The notes under the pieces: generated by a model
The model's input: only the letters and a program-made list of their open reading frames with translations
Told to the model about the DNA's origin: nothing
Databases searched by the model: none
From: Ornithinibacillus contaminans
GTDB taxonomy: Bacteria > Bacillota > Bacilli > Bacillales > Amphibacillaceae
Direction: 5' to 3'
Assembly: GCF_001038425.2 (NCBI RefSeq)
Contig: NZ_LDPV02000017.1
Location: forward strand, 1-64,000
DNA length: 64,000 nucleotides
Shown here: in pieces, positions 1 through 9,735 of the stretch
Position numbering within the stretch: the first letter of the stretch is position 1
Layout: every line of letters starts with the position of its first letter
Position numbers and translations under genes: made by a program

Positions 1-5
1 TAAAA

Positions 6-1465
<1,460 letters not shown>

Positions 1466-1778
1466 GTGTATTTTAGGGGCTACTCTTATTTTACTTTCAC
1501 CTATTTTTGCTTCAGCTGCTCAAGGTACATGGAGTTCTAGTTGGGGTTATGATGTGAATGGGGCCTCAAAAATTGGTGCAACAAGCGCGATGGAAGCTCC
1601 ATATTACTTTCAATTTCAAGTATGGGGCGCAGGAAGTAAAATTTTGAGCAGTAGTTCTAAACAAATTGGTGCTCATCAAGAATACAGCACTACTCATTGG
1701 TCTGCACCTTTAAAGGATAAGCAAGGTCGTATTTCAGCATCACCTCAAGTATGGTTCACACCGTACTTCAACCATTAA
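1466..1778 (+). pseudogene. Decapitated secreted peptide, lactococcin-972-like bacteriocin
   Basis: Reading from the right edge of the IS, the frame encodes a signal-peptide-like core (ILGATLILLSPIFASA). It then gives QGTWSSSWGYD and a mature part rich in Ser, Trp and aromatic residues, without cysteine, ending in TPYFNH. The order hydrophobic core, A-x-A cleavage, then GTW resembles the lactococcin 972 family. The body of the peptide is divergent, so the family call is tentative. An in-frame TGA at 1452 lies inside the IS, and no ATG, GTG or TTG precedes the signal core. The only in-frame start is GTG at 1554, after the predicted cleavage site. The IS has therefore removed the start and probably abolished secretion. 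The next gene is an ABC transporter of the type that accompanies such peptides. Confidence 0.6.
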
Positions 1779-1792
1779 GAAAAGAGGATACT

Positions 1793-3934
1793 ATGTTAGA
1801 TTTAAGAAATTTAACAAAATCTTTTGGTGATAAAATTGTTTTAAATGATATTAACCTACAATTAACTAATCCTTCTAGTCTTTATGTCTTAACTGGGGAA
1901 AGTGGTAGTGGCAAAACCACCTTATTTAATATACTATTCGGTTTAGATAATGACTATCAAGGTTCTTATAAATTATTTGAAAAAGATAGCAAAGCATACA
2001 AAAAGCAAGACTGGGATCATCTAAGGACCAATGAAATAAAAATGGTTTTTCAAGATTTTAAATTATTTGAACAATTAACCGTTTATGAAAATCTTTATCT
2101 ATCAGGTGAGTATAAAGGGGATGAAATTTATTCTGTTCTAGAAAGTATGGACTTACTTGAGTTAAAAGATGAAGTTGTAAAAAATATTAGTGGGGGGCAA
2201 AAACAAAGAGTAGCAATCGGGCGTGCAGTCTTAGGTTCTCCAAGGATTATCTTACTTGATGAACCTACAGGAAATTTAGACGGAATGACAACCGAAAAAA
2301 TCATGAGTTATATCAGTAAATTAAAAAATAAAGGAATATCATTCTTTGTCATTACACACGATGATTCAATTCTTGAGTATGCAGATATAGTTTTTAAGTT
2401 AGAAAATGGGAAAATTAATCAAACTTATTCAAAAAACGAACATGAATATAGTGAACCAAAACAAAAATCATATCAATTAGAAAAAACTAAACAAAAAAAA
2501 CATGTTTTTCTCTATACATTTTTAAGTGTGTTTCGTAAAATGAAACGAATTTCTTTATTAGGAGTACCAATTGTAATTATTCTAATGCTGTTCATTTTAA
2601 GTTTTACTGCTTTTCAAGCGGCTTCATTAGAATCATTTACTAACTTTTTTTCAGGAGTGGATAATAAATCCATTGTCTTTAGTACTCAGAAATTAACCTC
2701 TGAAGCAGCAGAGGAATTAAAAGAGAATAATATTCTAGCAAGTCATAATGGGAAACGAATTGGGTTCTCAAATGAAGATATTAAAAAGGTCGAAAACATT
2801 CAACATATCGATAAAATTGAACTTACAATGGAAGGTATACAATCTTTTTATGATCATGAAGGAAATCGATTTGAATATAGATTAGACTATGAAAAGATAC
2901 CTGCATTTTTAAGAAAAGATCTTGCCCAGATTCGAAATGGAGAATCCATAACCTTTACATTAACAGCACAGAGCGTTCCTTTTTCAGTCATTCATAATTA
3001 CAACGTTAATAATATAAATATAATTTCAGGAGAGTTTCCTAAGGATGATTCAAAAGAAATATTAATTCCAGATCTATATGCTTTTATGATATCGGAATCA
3101 GAAAATTATAAAGATATAATTAATAGTACAATTGAATTAGATGTTACTTCTGCTAAAAATGACATGATTACCGAGGAATATAAAATTGTCGGTATTTATG
3201 ATACGGGATATAGATATAATTTATCGCCATCTTATCCAATCTATGTGGGTTACTTTCATCAAAATGATATCCAAGATAAATTGAACGAAGAGGCTTATCA
3301 ATTTCATGTACAAGCTTATAAAATAAATAAAGCAACAGAAGAATATTCCGAAAATATTATTAAAGATATCCAACATTTTAAACAAGCTATGGGAATAGGT
3401 TTTGATCAAATGATAATTGTGGTTGACAATGAAGAAAACTTTGGTAGTGTCTATAATGAATTAAAGAATGTTTTCCCTAAATATCAATTCATTTCACAAT
3501 ATGATTTAAAGAATGGAGATTTATCTTTTGTATACCACTCGTTAGTTCGGAATTTAGTTGTAGGTTCTATCATAATTGCTGTAATTATTGGTTTAGTTGT
3601 AATCTTCCTTAATAAAGGCTATATTTACGACCGCACCAAAGAATTCGCTATTTTATTTTGTCAAGGATATTCCAAAAAAGATATAATCAAAATAATATCT
3701 TTGGAAAATGGCGTAATTTTCACTGTTTATTTCTTAATTGCTTATTTATTAGCTTTCTTATCTGACTTTGTATTTTTAAATACTAGTAAGTATGGTCATC
3801 TTTTTGTAAATTTACTAGCATTTGAAAATATTGTTTCCTTATCTCTACTTGTTATTCTTATCGTATCACTTTCTATCATTTGGGGAGTTAAAGGAATTAA
3901 AAATAATAACTTAATAAAATTATTAAAAGATTAA
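1793..3934 (+). CDS. Fused ATPase-permease ABC transporter (MacB-like, bacteriocin-associated)
   Basis: This 713-residue membrane protein probably protects against or handles the adjacent peptide. The ATPase domain spans about 1-225: Walker A GESGSGKTT 35-43, signature ISGGQKQR 132-139, Walker B ending LLDEP near 158, H-loop H189. A first membrane helix lies at about 253-275. A long extracellular domain follows, then three C-terminal helices in an FtsX-like permease. This is MacB-type topology, in which substrates are expelled or sensed from outside rather than pumped through a channel. The ATG at 1793 has the ribosome site AAGAGG; an upstream in-frame start at 1751 overlaps the peptide gene. 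In known lactococcin-972 loci the ATPase and membrane protein are usually separate. The gene is visibly AT-richer than the backbone. Confidence 0.8.
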   Translation: MLDLRNLTKSFGDKIVLNDINLQLTNPSSLYVLTGESGSGKTTLFNILFGLDNDYQGSYKLFEKDSKAYKKQDWDHLRTNEIKMVFQDFKLFEQLTVYENLYLSGEYKGDEIYSVLESMDLLELKDEVVKNISGGQKQRVAIGRAVLGSPRIILLDEPTGNLDGMTTEKIMSYISKLKNKGISFFVITHDDSILEYADIVFKLENGKINQTYSKNEHEYSEPKQKSYQLEKTKQKKHVFLYTFLSVFRKMKRISLLGVPIVIILMLFILSFTAFQAASLESFTNFFSGVDNKSIVFSTQKLTSEAAEELKENNILASHNGKRIGFSNEDIKKVENIQHIDKIELTMEGIQSFYDHEGNRFEYRLDYEKIPAFLRKDLAQIRNGESITFTLTAQSVPFSVIHNYNVNNINIISGEFPKDDSKEILIPDLYAFMISESENYKDIINSTIELDVTSAKNDMITEEYKIVGIYDTGYRYNLSPSYPIYVGYFHQNDIQDKLNEEAYQFHVQAYKINKATEEYSENIIKDIQHFKQAMGIGFDQMIIVVDNEENFGSVYNELKNVFPKYQFISQYDLKNGDLSFVYHSLVRNLVVGSIIIAVIIGLVVIFLNKGYIYDRTKEFAILFCQGYSKKDIIKIISLENGVIFTVYFLIAYLLAFLSDFVFLNTSKYGHLFVNLLAFENIVSLSLLVILIVSLSIIWGVKGIKNNNLIKLLKD

Positions 3935-3993
3935 TTTAACTTTCGCAGAGTATTATCCTTTGTATAACTAGGTCCTTCTTATAAAAAATGAAC

Positions 3994-4035
3994 AACAAAA
4001 CAAAAACCTTGCATCAGCAAGGTTTTTGTTTTGTT
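3994..4035 (+). terminator. Strong intrinsic terminator after the ABC gene
   Basis: A perfect 19-bp stem (3994-4012 with 4017-4035) closes on the tetraloop ATCA. The right arm is T-rich and ends TTTTTGTTTTGTT, so it supplies the uridine tract. It should end the bacteriocin/ABC transcript. Confidence 0.9.
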
Positions 4036-4044
4036 AAGTAAAAG

Positions 4045-4359
4045 GTGAATATAGAAAACGATATTTTTAATCAACTATCTATTCAACCGGAAGAGGAAAG
4101 TTTTATCCAATATATTGATAATAGAGAAGTTGATAGAGGAAACTATGAAAAAGTTGAAAATGGTAAATATGTACTGGCTAGCGACAAACAACCTTTTACT
4201 ATCAGCTTAGAAGAGGATAATTTGTTTTATTTGAAGCTAGAAAAACTAAATGATGGTAACCCATTCGTAATGGTAAACATCAGTGATACTCCTGGAGGTT
4301 TCCCTCAAAATTTTGATGATGTAGATGAATATAAAACATTATTAGATGATAGTAAATAA
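4045..4359 (+). CDS. Orphan acidic protein of unknown function (possibly truncated)
   Basis: This is a 104-residue acidic, soluble-looking protein with no signal peptide or membrane segment; I do not recognise the family. The only start is GTG at 4045, directly after an in-frame TAA and a few bases beyond the upstream terminator. The possible ribosome site AAAGG abuts the start codon. Poor initiation signals raise the possibility that this is the 3' part of a decayed gene. Its place beside a bacteriocin-type transporter makes a cargo or immunity role conceivable, but nothing in the sequence shows it. A bidirectional terminator follows. Confidence 0.45.
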   Translation: MNIENDIFNQLSIQPEEESFIQYIDNREVDRGNYEKVENGKYVLASDKQPFTISLEEDNLFYLKLEKLNDGNPFVMVNISDTPGGFPQNFDDVDEYKTLLDDSK

Positions 4360-4364
4360 ACAAA

Positions 4365-4396
4365 AGAAGGCTAATCTATTAATAGATAACCTTCTT
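4365..4396. terminator. Bidirectional terminator between convergent genes
   Basis: An imperfect inverted repeat (AGAAGG-TCTATT against AATAGA-CCTTCT) is flanked by A-rich sequence on the left and T-rich sequence on the right. It can serve both the 104-residue ORF and the DinB gene. Confidence 0.7.
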
Positions 4397-4424
4397 ATTT
4401 ATTTGCTTTATACCATATTCTTCT

Positions 4425-4925
4425 TTAAAAACTACGTTCCTCTGGCCAAGCTCCTTGCAGTTTGCTTATAAGTACAATTTGCCCAATATGATATGCGTCG
4501 TGCATTGCTAGGCTCTTCAGTTCAAGAACTAATGAATTATCTTCTCCCGGAACCTCTCTATACAAATCTTCCTGATCTGCTGTTGCTAGAATTTGTCCAA
4601 GCTTTCGATGAACAGAAAAGTATTCTTGCTTTGTTTTCTCCCAATTTTCTATCGTCTCTGTTGGTAATCGAAATGTATCCGTATTATTTTTTGCCTGTGG
4701 TTCATTCGCTGTTTCACCAAGAAATCGCATCAGATATCTTTTTTCAAAGAACAGTAAATGACAAACTATTTCCCAAATGGAATTCATTGCCCCCTCATCT
4801 GGTTTCCAAAGTGCCTGTTCAAACGTAATTTTCTCTAGCACCCATTCAAGTGGTGGAAACCAATCTTCTTTATCTAAGCAGCTTGCCCATTGTTGTGACA
4901 AAAGTGTCCTTGCATCCATTTTCAT
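4425..4925 (-). CDS. DinB-family metal-binding protein
   Basis: This 166-residue protein has the DinB/YfiT four-helix-bundle pattern. Putative metal-ligand histidines lie in a first CHLLFFEKR helix (near residue 61) and a C-terminal HDAYHIGQIV helix (near 141 and 145). Members are soluble metal-dependent proteins, some of them thiol-dependent transferases; the substrate here cannot be told. The gene ends at the bidirectional terminator and starts with ATG preceded by GGAGGGAAA-type sequence. A second, unrelated-looking DinB protein lies at 53.1 kb. Family confidence is high, function unknown. Confidence 0.82.
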   Translation of the reverse strand: MKMDARTLLSQQWASCLDKEDWFPPLEWVLEKITFEQALWKPDEGAMNSIWEIVCHLLFFEKRYLMRFLGETANEPQAKNNTDTFRLPTETIENWEKTKQEYFSVHRKLGQILATADQEDLYREVPGEDNSLVLELKSLAMHDAYHIGQIVLISKLQGAWPEERSF

Positions 4926-5087
4926 TTCCCTCCAATGTAATCCTTTTGACTTCTGTTAGTACCGAAAATTCTGATAACATAATTTTATCATAAGTAGAGT
5001 TTACCGTGAAAGAATTAATGGCTATTGCTAGAATAGTAATCACCGACTTTCTTAACACATAACCCGCCAATTGTTGTATACTAAAAT

Positions 5088-5130
5088 CACTGGATAGACT
5101 TTAGACGTCTAATTCGGTGTTTTTATTTTT
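5088..5130 (+). terminator. Hairpin with T-tract upstream of the small membrane gene
   Basis: CACTG/CGGTG (one wobble) and TAGAC/GTCTA form a stem (5088-5119) followed by GTTTTTATTTTT. A TATACT box at 5077-5082 would start transcription inside or next to the hairpin. It may be an ordinary terminator or an attenuator for the genes at 5151. Confidence 0.45.
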
Positions 5131-5150
5131 GGGAAATTTGAGGTGAAAAA

Positions 5151-5339
5151 ATGGTTGTAGCTATTATTTTATTAGTTGTTTTTGCCGTGCTAGTATTTCT
5201 AGTGTCTTTTCGAGTTCGAAAGTTTGATGCAGAGACAAGCTATGAGGAATTAAGTACCAGACAAACTGTGGAATATTATAATTTGAATAAGCGAATAAAA
5301 GTGTTAGAAGAAGAATTGATGGTGGAATACGAAGAATGA
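5151..5339 (+). CDS. Small single-span membrane protein, unknown
   Basis: This 62-residue protein has an N-terminal membrane helix (about residues 2-20). A charged, helical cytoplasmic tail with a heptad-like stretch (YYNLNKRIKVLEEEL) follows. The ATG is preceded by GAGGTGAAAAA. The stop overlaps the start of the next gene by 4 bases (ATGA), so the two are translationally coupled. It may be a membrane partner of the following MltG-like protein. The family was not recognised with certainty. Confidence 0.7.
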   Translation: MVVAIILLVVFAVLVFLVSFRVRKFDAETSYEELSTRQTVEYYNLNKRIKVLEEELMVEYEE

Positions 5340-5821
5340 GAGATTTATTACGCGGAATATCATTAGGTGTTATATTAGCTACTGGACTACTAGCCTATGT
5401 CCACTACACGAATCCGGAAGAAGCCGTAACAAAGGAAAAGGAATACACCATAGACGGAGCAATTGCTTTCTTAGAAAAGCAAGAATACGAGATTACTAAA
5501 AAAGAAGCGGACAAGCCTAAGTCTTCAGCAGAGAAGCAACCGGAAGAAAACATGGATGATGTAGAGGAAAAAGAAGAAACCGTTGAAGAACCAGAAGAAT
5601 CTACTGAAGCGAGCATAAAAGAATACGAGCTCGTGATTCAAAGTGGAATGTCCTCCATCGATGTATCCGATCTCCTATATGAAAACGGAATTGTCGATGA
5701 CGCGACGGAGTTTAATCAATATTTAGAAACACAAGGGTATCAATCCATAATTGGCGTCGGTACATATCAAGTAACAGACCAAATGAGTTATGAACAGATC
5801 GCAACGATCATTACGAATTAA
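5336..5821 (+). CDS. Membrane-anchored protein with MltG/YceG-like C-terminal module
   Basis: The 161-residue protein has an N-terminal membrane anchor (about 5-24) and a highly acidic Glu/Lys linker (about 60-98). A C-terminal 60-residue module reads LVIQSGMSS-DVSDLLYENGIV, then GTYQV and QIATIITN. That module resembles the LysM-like/YceG N-terminal part of endolytic transglycosylase MltG. The catalytic YceG domain is absent, so it is probably a wall- or MltG-associated regulator rather than a transglycosylase. It is coupled to the small membrane gene upstream and followed by a terminator. Confidence 0.72.
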   Translation: MRDLLRGISLGVILATGLLAYVHYTNPEEAVTKEKEYTIDGAIAFLEKQEYEITKKEADKPKSSAEKQPEENMDDVEEKEETVEEPEESTEASIKEYELVIQSGMSSIDVSDLLYENGIVDDATEFNQYLETQGYQSIIGVGTYQVTDQMSYEQIATIITN

Positions 5822-5862
5822 GGTATGTAATAGTAAGTAAATAACTATTATTCATAGAAAAT

Positions 5863-5910
5863 CCGAACTAAAAATGGGAATTATTCTCATAAAGTTAGTT
5901 CGGTTTTTTT
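5863..5910 (+). terminator. Intrinsic terminator
   Basis: CCGAACTA (5863-5870) pairs with TAGTTCGG (5896-5903). A second inner stem (ATGGGAA/TTCTCAT) extends it, and seven T residues follow. Confidence 0.85.
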
Positions 5911-6106
5911 GAGAAGCAATATAGTTGCTAATTAAAACAGAATGATGCGGTATCTTAGCGGAGTATCTTTCCGAAGCGGACAATACGCAGAACAGGGTTA
6001 AACAGTACAAAAATTCCATTAATTTGTGATAAACCCTTTAAAAAAATCATAAAATGGTCTAGAATATAAACTAATTAAAAGTTTTAACATTTCACAATTT
6101 ATGAAA

Positions 6107-6120
6107 TGTAATCGGTTTCA
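6107..6120 (+). promoter_or_regulatory. Candidate cre site (CcpA operator) before acsA
   Basis: TGTAATCGGTTTCA fits the catabolite-response consensus TGWAANCGNTNWCA. It ends 23 bases before the acsA start codon, where a bound repressor would block transcription or elongation. Carbon-catabolite control of acetyl-CoA synthetase is known in B. subtilis. The rest of the 5911-6143 spacer shows no gene; a TTGTGA (6024)/CATAAA (6048) pair is only a weak promoter guess. Confidence 0.65.
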
Positions 6121-6143
6121 AATATTTCAAATGAGGTGATTAG

Positions 6144-7859
6144 ATGGACATGCAACGAATCCCGGCAAGAGAAGGTAACCACAACTTAAGCAACTATCAA
6201 GAACTAAGGGAAACCTTCCAATGGGAGGATTTAAATCAAGTCTTTACATGGAATGAAACAGGTAAAGTAAATATTGCATACGAAGCAATTGATCGTCATG
6301 CGGAAAATCCGGCTAAAAAAGATCAAATTGCACTACTCTATTCAGCACCTGGAAAAGAAGAATCCTTAACCTTTGAACAGCTAAGTAAGCGAAGTAATCA
6401 GTTCGCCAATGTCTTGAAGAAACATGACATTCAAAAGGGCGATCGTGTGTTTTTGTTCATGCCTAGAAGCCCAGAATTCTATGTTAGCTTTTTTGGAATA
6501 TTAAAGGTTGGCGCAATTGCTGGACCATTATTTGAAGCATTTATGGAACAGGCAGTACGAGATCGCCTGCAGGATAGTGAAGCAACCATGCTGATCACAA
6601 CACCAGAATTATTAGGACGTGTTCCACAAGAAGATTTACCTAAGTTAGAAAAAATTATCTTAATAGGCGATTTTGACGAAGAATCGGATAAATATATTGA
6701 TTTTAACCATGAAATGGAAGCGGCAAGTGATTCCTTTGCAATCGAATGGGTTGATTTAGAGGACGGCATGCTCATCCATTATACATCTGGCTCAACAGGC
6801 AAACCAAAAGGTGTCTATCATGTGCATAATGCGATGATTCAGCATTATGCTACAGGGAAATGGGTATTGGATTTAAAAGAAGATGACGTGTATTGGTGTA
6901 CGGCAGACCCGGGCTGGGTTACCGGAACAAGCTACGGAATATTTGCCCCTTGGCTAAATGGGGTTACCAATGTTATTCGTGGCGGACGCTTTAGCCCAGA
7001 GGATTGGTACCAAACACTAGAAAAGAATAAGGTTACCGTCTGGTATACGGCACCAACGGCGCTTAGAATGCTAGTGAGTGCTGGAGAAGAGCTGGTGAAA
7101 CAGCATGATTTAAGCACGCTCCGCCATATTTTAAGTGTTGGGGAGCCATTAAATCCTGAGGTAATTACTTGGGGCGTGAAAGCATTTGATTTACGGATCC
7201 ATGATACATGGTGGATGACCGAAACTGGCGCGCAGCTGATTGTAAACCTGCCATCGGAAGAAATTCGTCCTGGCTCCATGGGTAAACCAATTCCAGGAAT
7301 TGAAGCATCGATTGTTGACCATGAAGGAAATGAAATACCACCAAATCAAATGGGTAATTTGGCAATAAAGGCTGGTTGGCCATCGATGATGCGTGCAATT
7401 TGGAAAAATCCAAGTAAGTATGACAGTTATTTTGTAAACGGCTGGTATGTATCTGGCGATAGTGCGTATCGCGATGAAGATGGTTACTTCTGGTTCCAAG
7501 GTCGTCTTGATGATGTGATCAATACATCGGGTGAACGTGTTGGACCGTTTGAGGTGGAAAGTAAGCTAATCGAACACCCTGCAGTTGCAGAAGCTGGTGT
7601 AATCGGAAAACCAGATCCAGAACGAGGCGAAATCATCAAAGCCTTTATTACCTTGAATCCAGGTGTTGAGGAAACGGATGAACTATTAGCGGATATCCGT
7701 CAATTTGTGAAAACGGGATTAAGTGCACATGCTGCACCAAGGGAAATCGAAGTACGTGAAACCATTCCAAAGACCCGAAGCGGTAAAATAATGCGTCGAT
7801 TACTGAAGTCTTGGGAGCTTGGTCTTCCAACAGGGGATACGTCGACATTAGAGGAATAA
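6144..7859 (+). CDS. acsA: Acetyl-coenzyme A synthetase
   Basis: This enzyme activates acetate with ATP and CoA through acetyl-AMP. The 571 residues match the length of B. subtilis AcsA. The adenylation P-loop YTSGSTGKPKG lies at 213-223, and the C-terminal domain carries the conserved PKTRSGKIMRR motif. Its lysine K548 is the position acetylated by AcuA-type enzymes to switch the enzyme off. The start ATG follows GAGGTGATT. The gene is single and flanked by terminators. The acuABC genes that neighbour acsA in B. subtilis are not in this window. Confidence 0.96.
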   Translation: MDMQRIPAREGNHNLSNYQELRETFQWEDLNQVFTWNETGKVNIAYEAIDRHAENPAKKDQIALLYSAPGKEESLTFEQLSKRSNQFANVLKKHDIQKGDRVFLFMPRSPEFYVSFFGILKVGAIAGPLFEAFMEQAVRDRLQDSEATMLITTPELLGRVPQEDLPKLEKIILIGDFDEESDKYIDFNHEMEAASDSFAIEWVDLEDGMLIHYTSGSTGKPKGVYHVHNAMIQHYATGKWVLDLKEDDVYWCTADPGWVTGTSYGIFAPWLNGVTNVIRGGRFSPEDWYQTLEKNKVTVWYTAPTALRMLVSAGEELVKQHDLSTLRHILSVGEPLNPEVITWGVKAFDLRIHDTWWMTETGAQLIVNLPSEEIRPGSMGKPIPGIEASIVDHEGNEIPPNQMGNLAIKAGWPSMMRAIWKNPSKYDSYFVNGWYVSGDSAYRDEDGYFWFQGRLDDVINTSGERVGPFEVESKLIEHPAVAEAGVIGKPDPERGEIIKAFITLNPGVEETDELLADIRQFVKTGLSAHAAPREIEVRETIPKTRSGKIMRRLLKSWELGLPTGDTSTLEE

Positions 7860-7949
7860 GATAAATCCTCCAGCACGCATAAATTAAACGGTTCTGTTAT
7901 AGCGTGCAAAATCGCAATAGCAAGGATTAATTAAAGATACTTATATAAG

Positions 7950-7983
7950 AGGTTTCGTCATAGAATTTGGCGGAGCCTTTTAT
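7950..7983 (+). terminator. Intrinsic terminator of acsA
   Basis: AGGTTTCGTC pairs with GGCGGAGCCT through several G-U wobbles, and TTTTAT follows. Confidence 0.6.
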
Positions 7984-8111
7984 TGTACTATTTGTTTAAA
8001 GATCCCTAACAAATAGTCTGAATACGATAAATATTATGGTAAGATGAATGTAGATTGTGAAGAGAAATTCTTAAACTAAAGGGGCGGTCACTAAAAAGAG
8101 GGGGGAAATCA

Positions 8112-8816
8112 TTGAAACCAAAAAAAGCAAAAGTTCTTGTACTTGGAACATTTCACATGTCTGAGCATGAGGATTTATATTCTGAAAAAAGACAAGCTGA
8201 AATGGAGGAACTAGTATCAAAGTTAGCGGAATTTAAACCAACAAAGATTGCAGTTGAAATGGAACCAGAAGATAGTGAATTTGTTAATGAGAAATTCAAT
8301 CAATTTAAATTGGGTACATACGAATTAGGGATGAATGAAATATTTCAAGTAGGCTTTCGGTTGGGTTTAAAGCTGGAGCACGAACAGATTTACCCGACTG
8401 ATTGGATGGGCGATGCAGATATGGGTTATGGGGAAGTTGAGAGTTGGGCAGAGGAAAATCAACCAGAAATTTTAGATGAAATATACGAGGAGCTAGAGTT
8501 CCCTGTATTGTCTGAAGGCAAAAGCGTAATAGACTACTACAAAGAAATAAACGCTCCCACCATAGTTAACAAGTTGCATAAAATTCATTTGAATATTGCA
8601 CGCATTGGTGATTTTAATAATTATGTTGCTATGAACTGGTTAAGTTGGTGGTATAAAAGGAATCTAATAATGTTTGCTAATTTAACCCGTCTTATTGATT
8701 CTGAAGATGAGCGTATTTTATTCATTGTAGGTGTGGGGCACTCTTCTATTGTTACAAAGTTTATTGAAGAGAGTGAAATTTGTGAGGTCGTTGAACCTCT
8801 TAGTTGTCTGTCCTAA
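8112..8816 (+). CDS. DUF5694-like protein (TraB/TIKI-fold), unknown substrate
   Basis: The 234-residue soluble protein opens with VLVLGTFHM, followed by an acidic strand KIAVEMEPED. It ends with FIVGVGHSSIVTKFIEE. A G-x-x-H at both ends of a Rossmann-like domain is the pattern of the TraB/PrgY/TIKI superfamily, and the overall arrangement resembles DUF5694. Members are suspected hydrolases or heme-related proteins; none of that can be concluded here. Translation starts at TTG with a strong AGAGGGGGGAAA site 6-8 bases upstream. The gene stands alone between acsA and another orphan gene. Confidence 0.65.
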   Translation: MKPKKAKVLVLGTFHMSEHEDLYSEKRQAEMEELVSKLAEFKPTKIAVEMEPEDSEFVNEKFNQFKLGTYELGMNEIFQVGFRLGLKLEHEQIYPTDWMGDADMGYGEVESWAEENQPEILDEIYEELEFPVLSEGKSVIDYYKEINAPTIVNKLHKIHLNIARIGDFNNYVAMNWLSWWYKRNLIMFANLTRLIDSEDERILFIVGVGHSSIVTKFIEESEICEVVEPLSCLS

Positions 8817-8939
8817 AAATAGAACTTTTTAGACGGATATACCCAAATTGAGCACGATTGTTTAAAAGGCCTATTCAACTAACGGAGCAGGGTTGTGGAA
8901 AAAGGATTTACTGTATTTGTTCAAAGGTGGTGACAAAGA

Positions 8940-9491
8940 ATGGAAAAAAGTAATACAAAAGAATTATTTAAAATAGCTGTTTTCACATTTATTATAAGTA
9001 TTTTATTACTTTTTACCTTTATCTTGTTAAGTACAAATGGAATAAATGTACAAATAGGAACCCCACCAACTGGAATTAGTCATAATACAATTTCAAATTT
9101 GCTAATAATTTCGGCGATAGCGTCTTTGACTTATCTGTTTAAAGATAGAGTCATAAAAGCGGTCATAATTGTGGTAGGGATGTTTTCTATAATAATACCA
9201 TCACTTCCGAATTTATTATCAGAGGCAGAATACACAACGTTTTCTTCTCCAGATAACCAAGAGGAATTTGTAGTGATCGAAAGAGGTTATGGTCGTCTGT
9301 ACCAATTATCGAATTTAGGCTTCTATATGACTTATTTAACCGACATTAAAACAGACGATGGATATAAGCCTTTTTCGGAAGGTGCATATAAATTGGAATG
9401 GGAAGAACCAAATCTAATTATACATTATAGGTTTGATTATATGTCAGATTCTTTGAGTAAAGAAATCTCAATCAAATATAAAGCGAAATAA
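8940..9491 (+). CDS. Unknown membrane protein with extracellular C-terminal domain
   Basis: The 183-residue protein has three predicted membrane helices (about 10-31, 48-66 and 71-90). A hydrophilic C-terminal domain of about 90 residues is rich in aromatic and acidic residues. The start is ATG with AAAGGTGGTGAC upstream. No family was recognised. It is an isolated accessory gene. The spacer to 9735 holds only a hairpin. Confidence 0.65.
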   Translation: MEKSNTKELFKIAVFTFIISILLLFTFILLSTNGINVQIGTPPTGISHNTISNLLIISAIASLTYLFKDRVIKAVIIVVGMFSIIIPSLPNLLSEAEYTTFSSPDNQEEFVVIERGYGRLYQLSNLGFYMTYLTDIKTDDGYKPFSEGAYKLEWEEPNLIIHYRFDYMSDSLSKEISIKYKAK

Positions 9492-9635
9492 AGTGGCACG
9501 AACAGATGCGTTAGTACAATAACAACTATAAAACAAGCATGATGTTGCTTAAGGAATCCTTCCTCACGTGTTTTCCATTTTAAAAATCGTAATTTTCAAT
9601 GTAAAAAGTGTAAAAACGTTGCTATAGCAAAAAGA

Positions 9636-9665
9636 GCAAGTGAATTAATTTGCTAATCCACTTGC
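9636..9665. terminator. Hairpin between convergent genes
   Basis: GCAAGTG (9636-9642) pairs with CACTTGC (9659-9665) around a 16-base loop. The left flank is A-rich and the right flank is AT-rich without a clean T run. It is probably a weak bidirectional terminator. Confidence 0.5.
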
Positions 9666-9735
9666 TAAATTATGATGTTATTTTGTATTTCGCAGAACTG
9701 TTTACGCTTAAATGCTGGAGGATTTCTTTGTCTAG

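Noticed and set aside
4870-5070. 66-residue minus-strand frame upstream of the DinB gene
   Set aside because: It overlaps the real DinB start and has no independent support.
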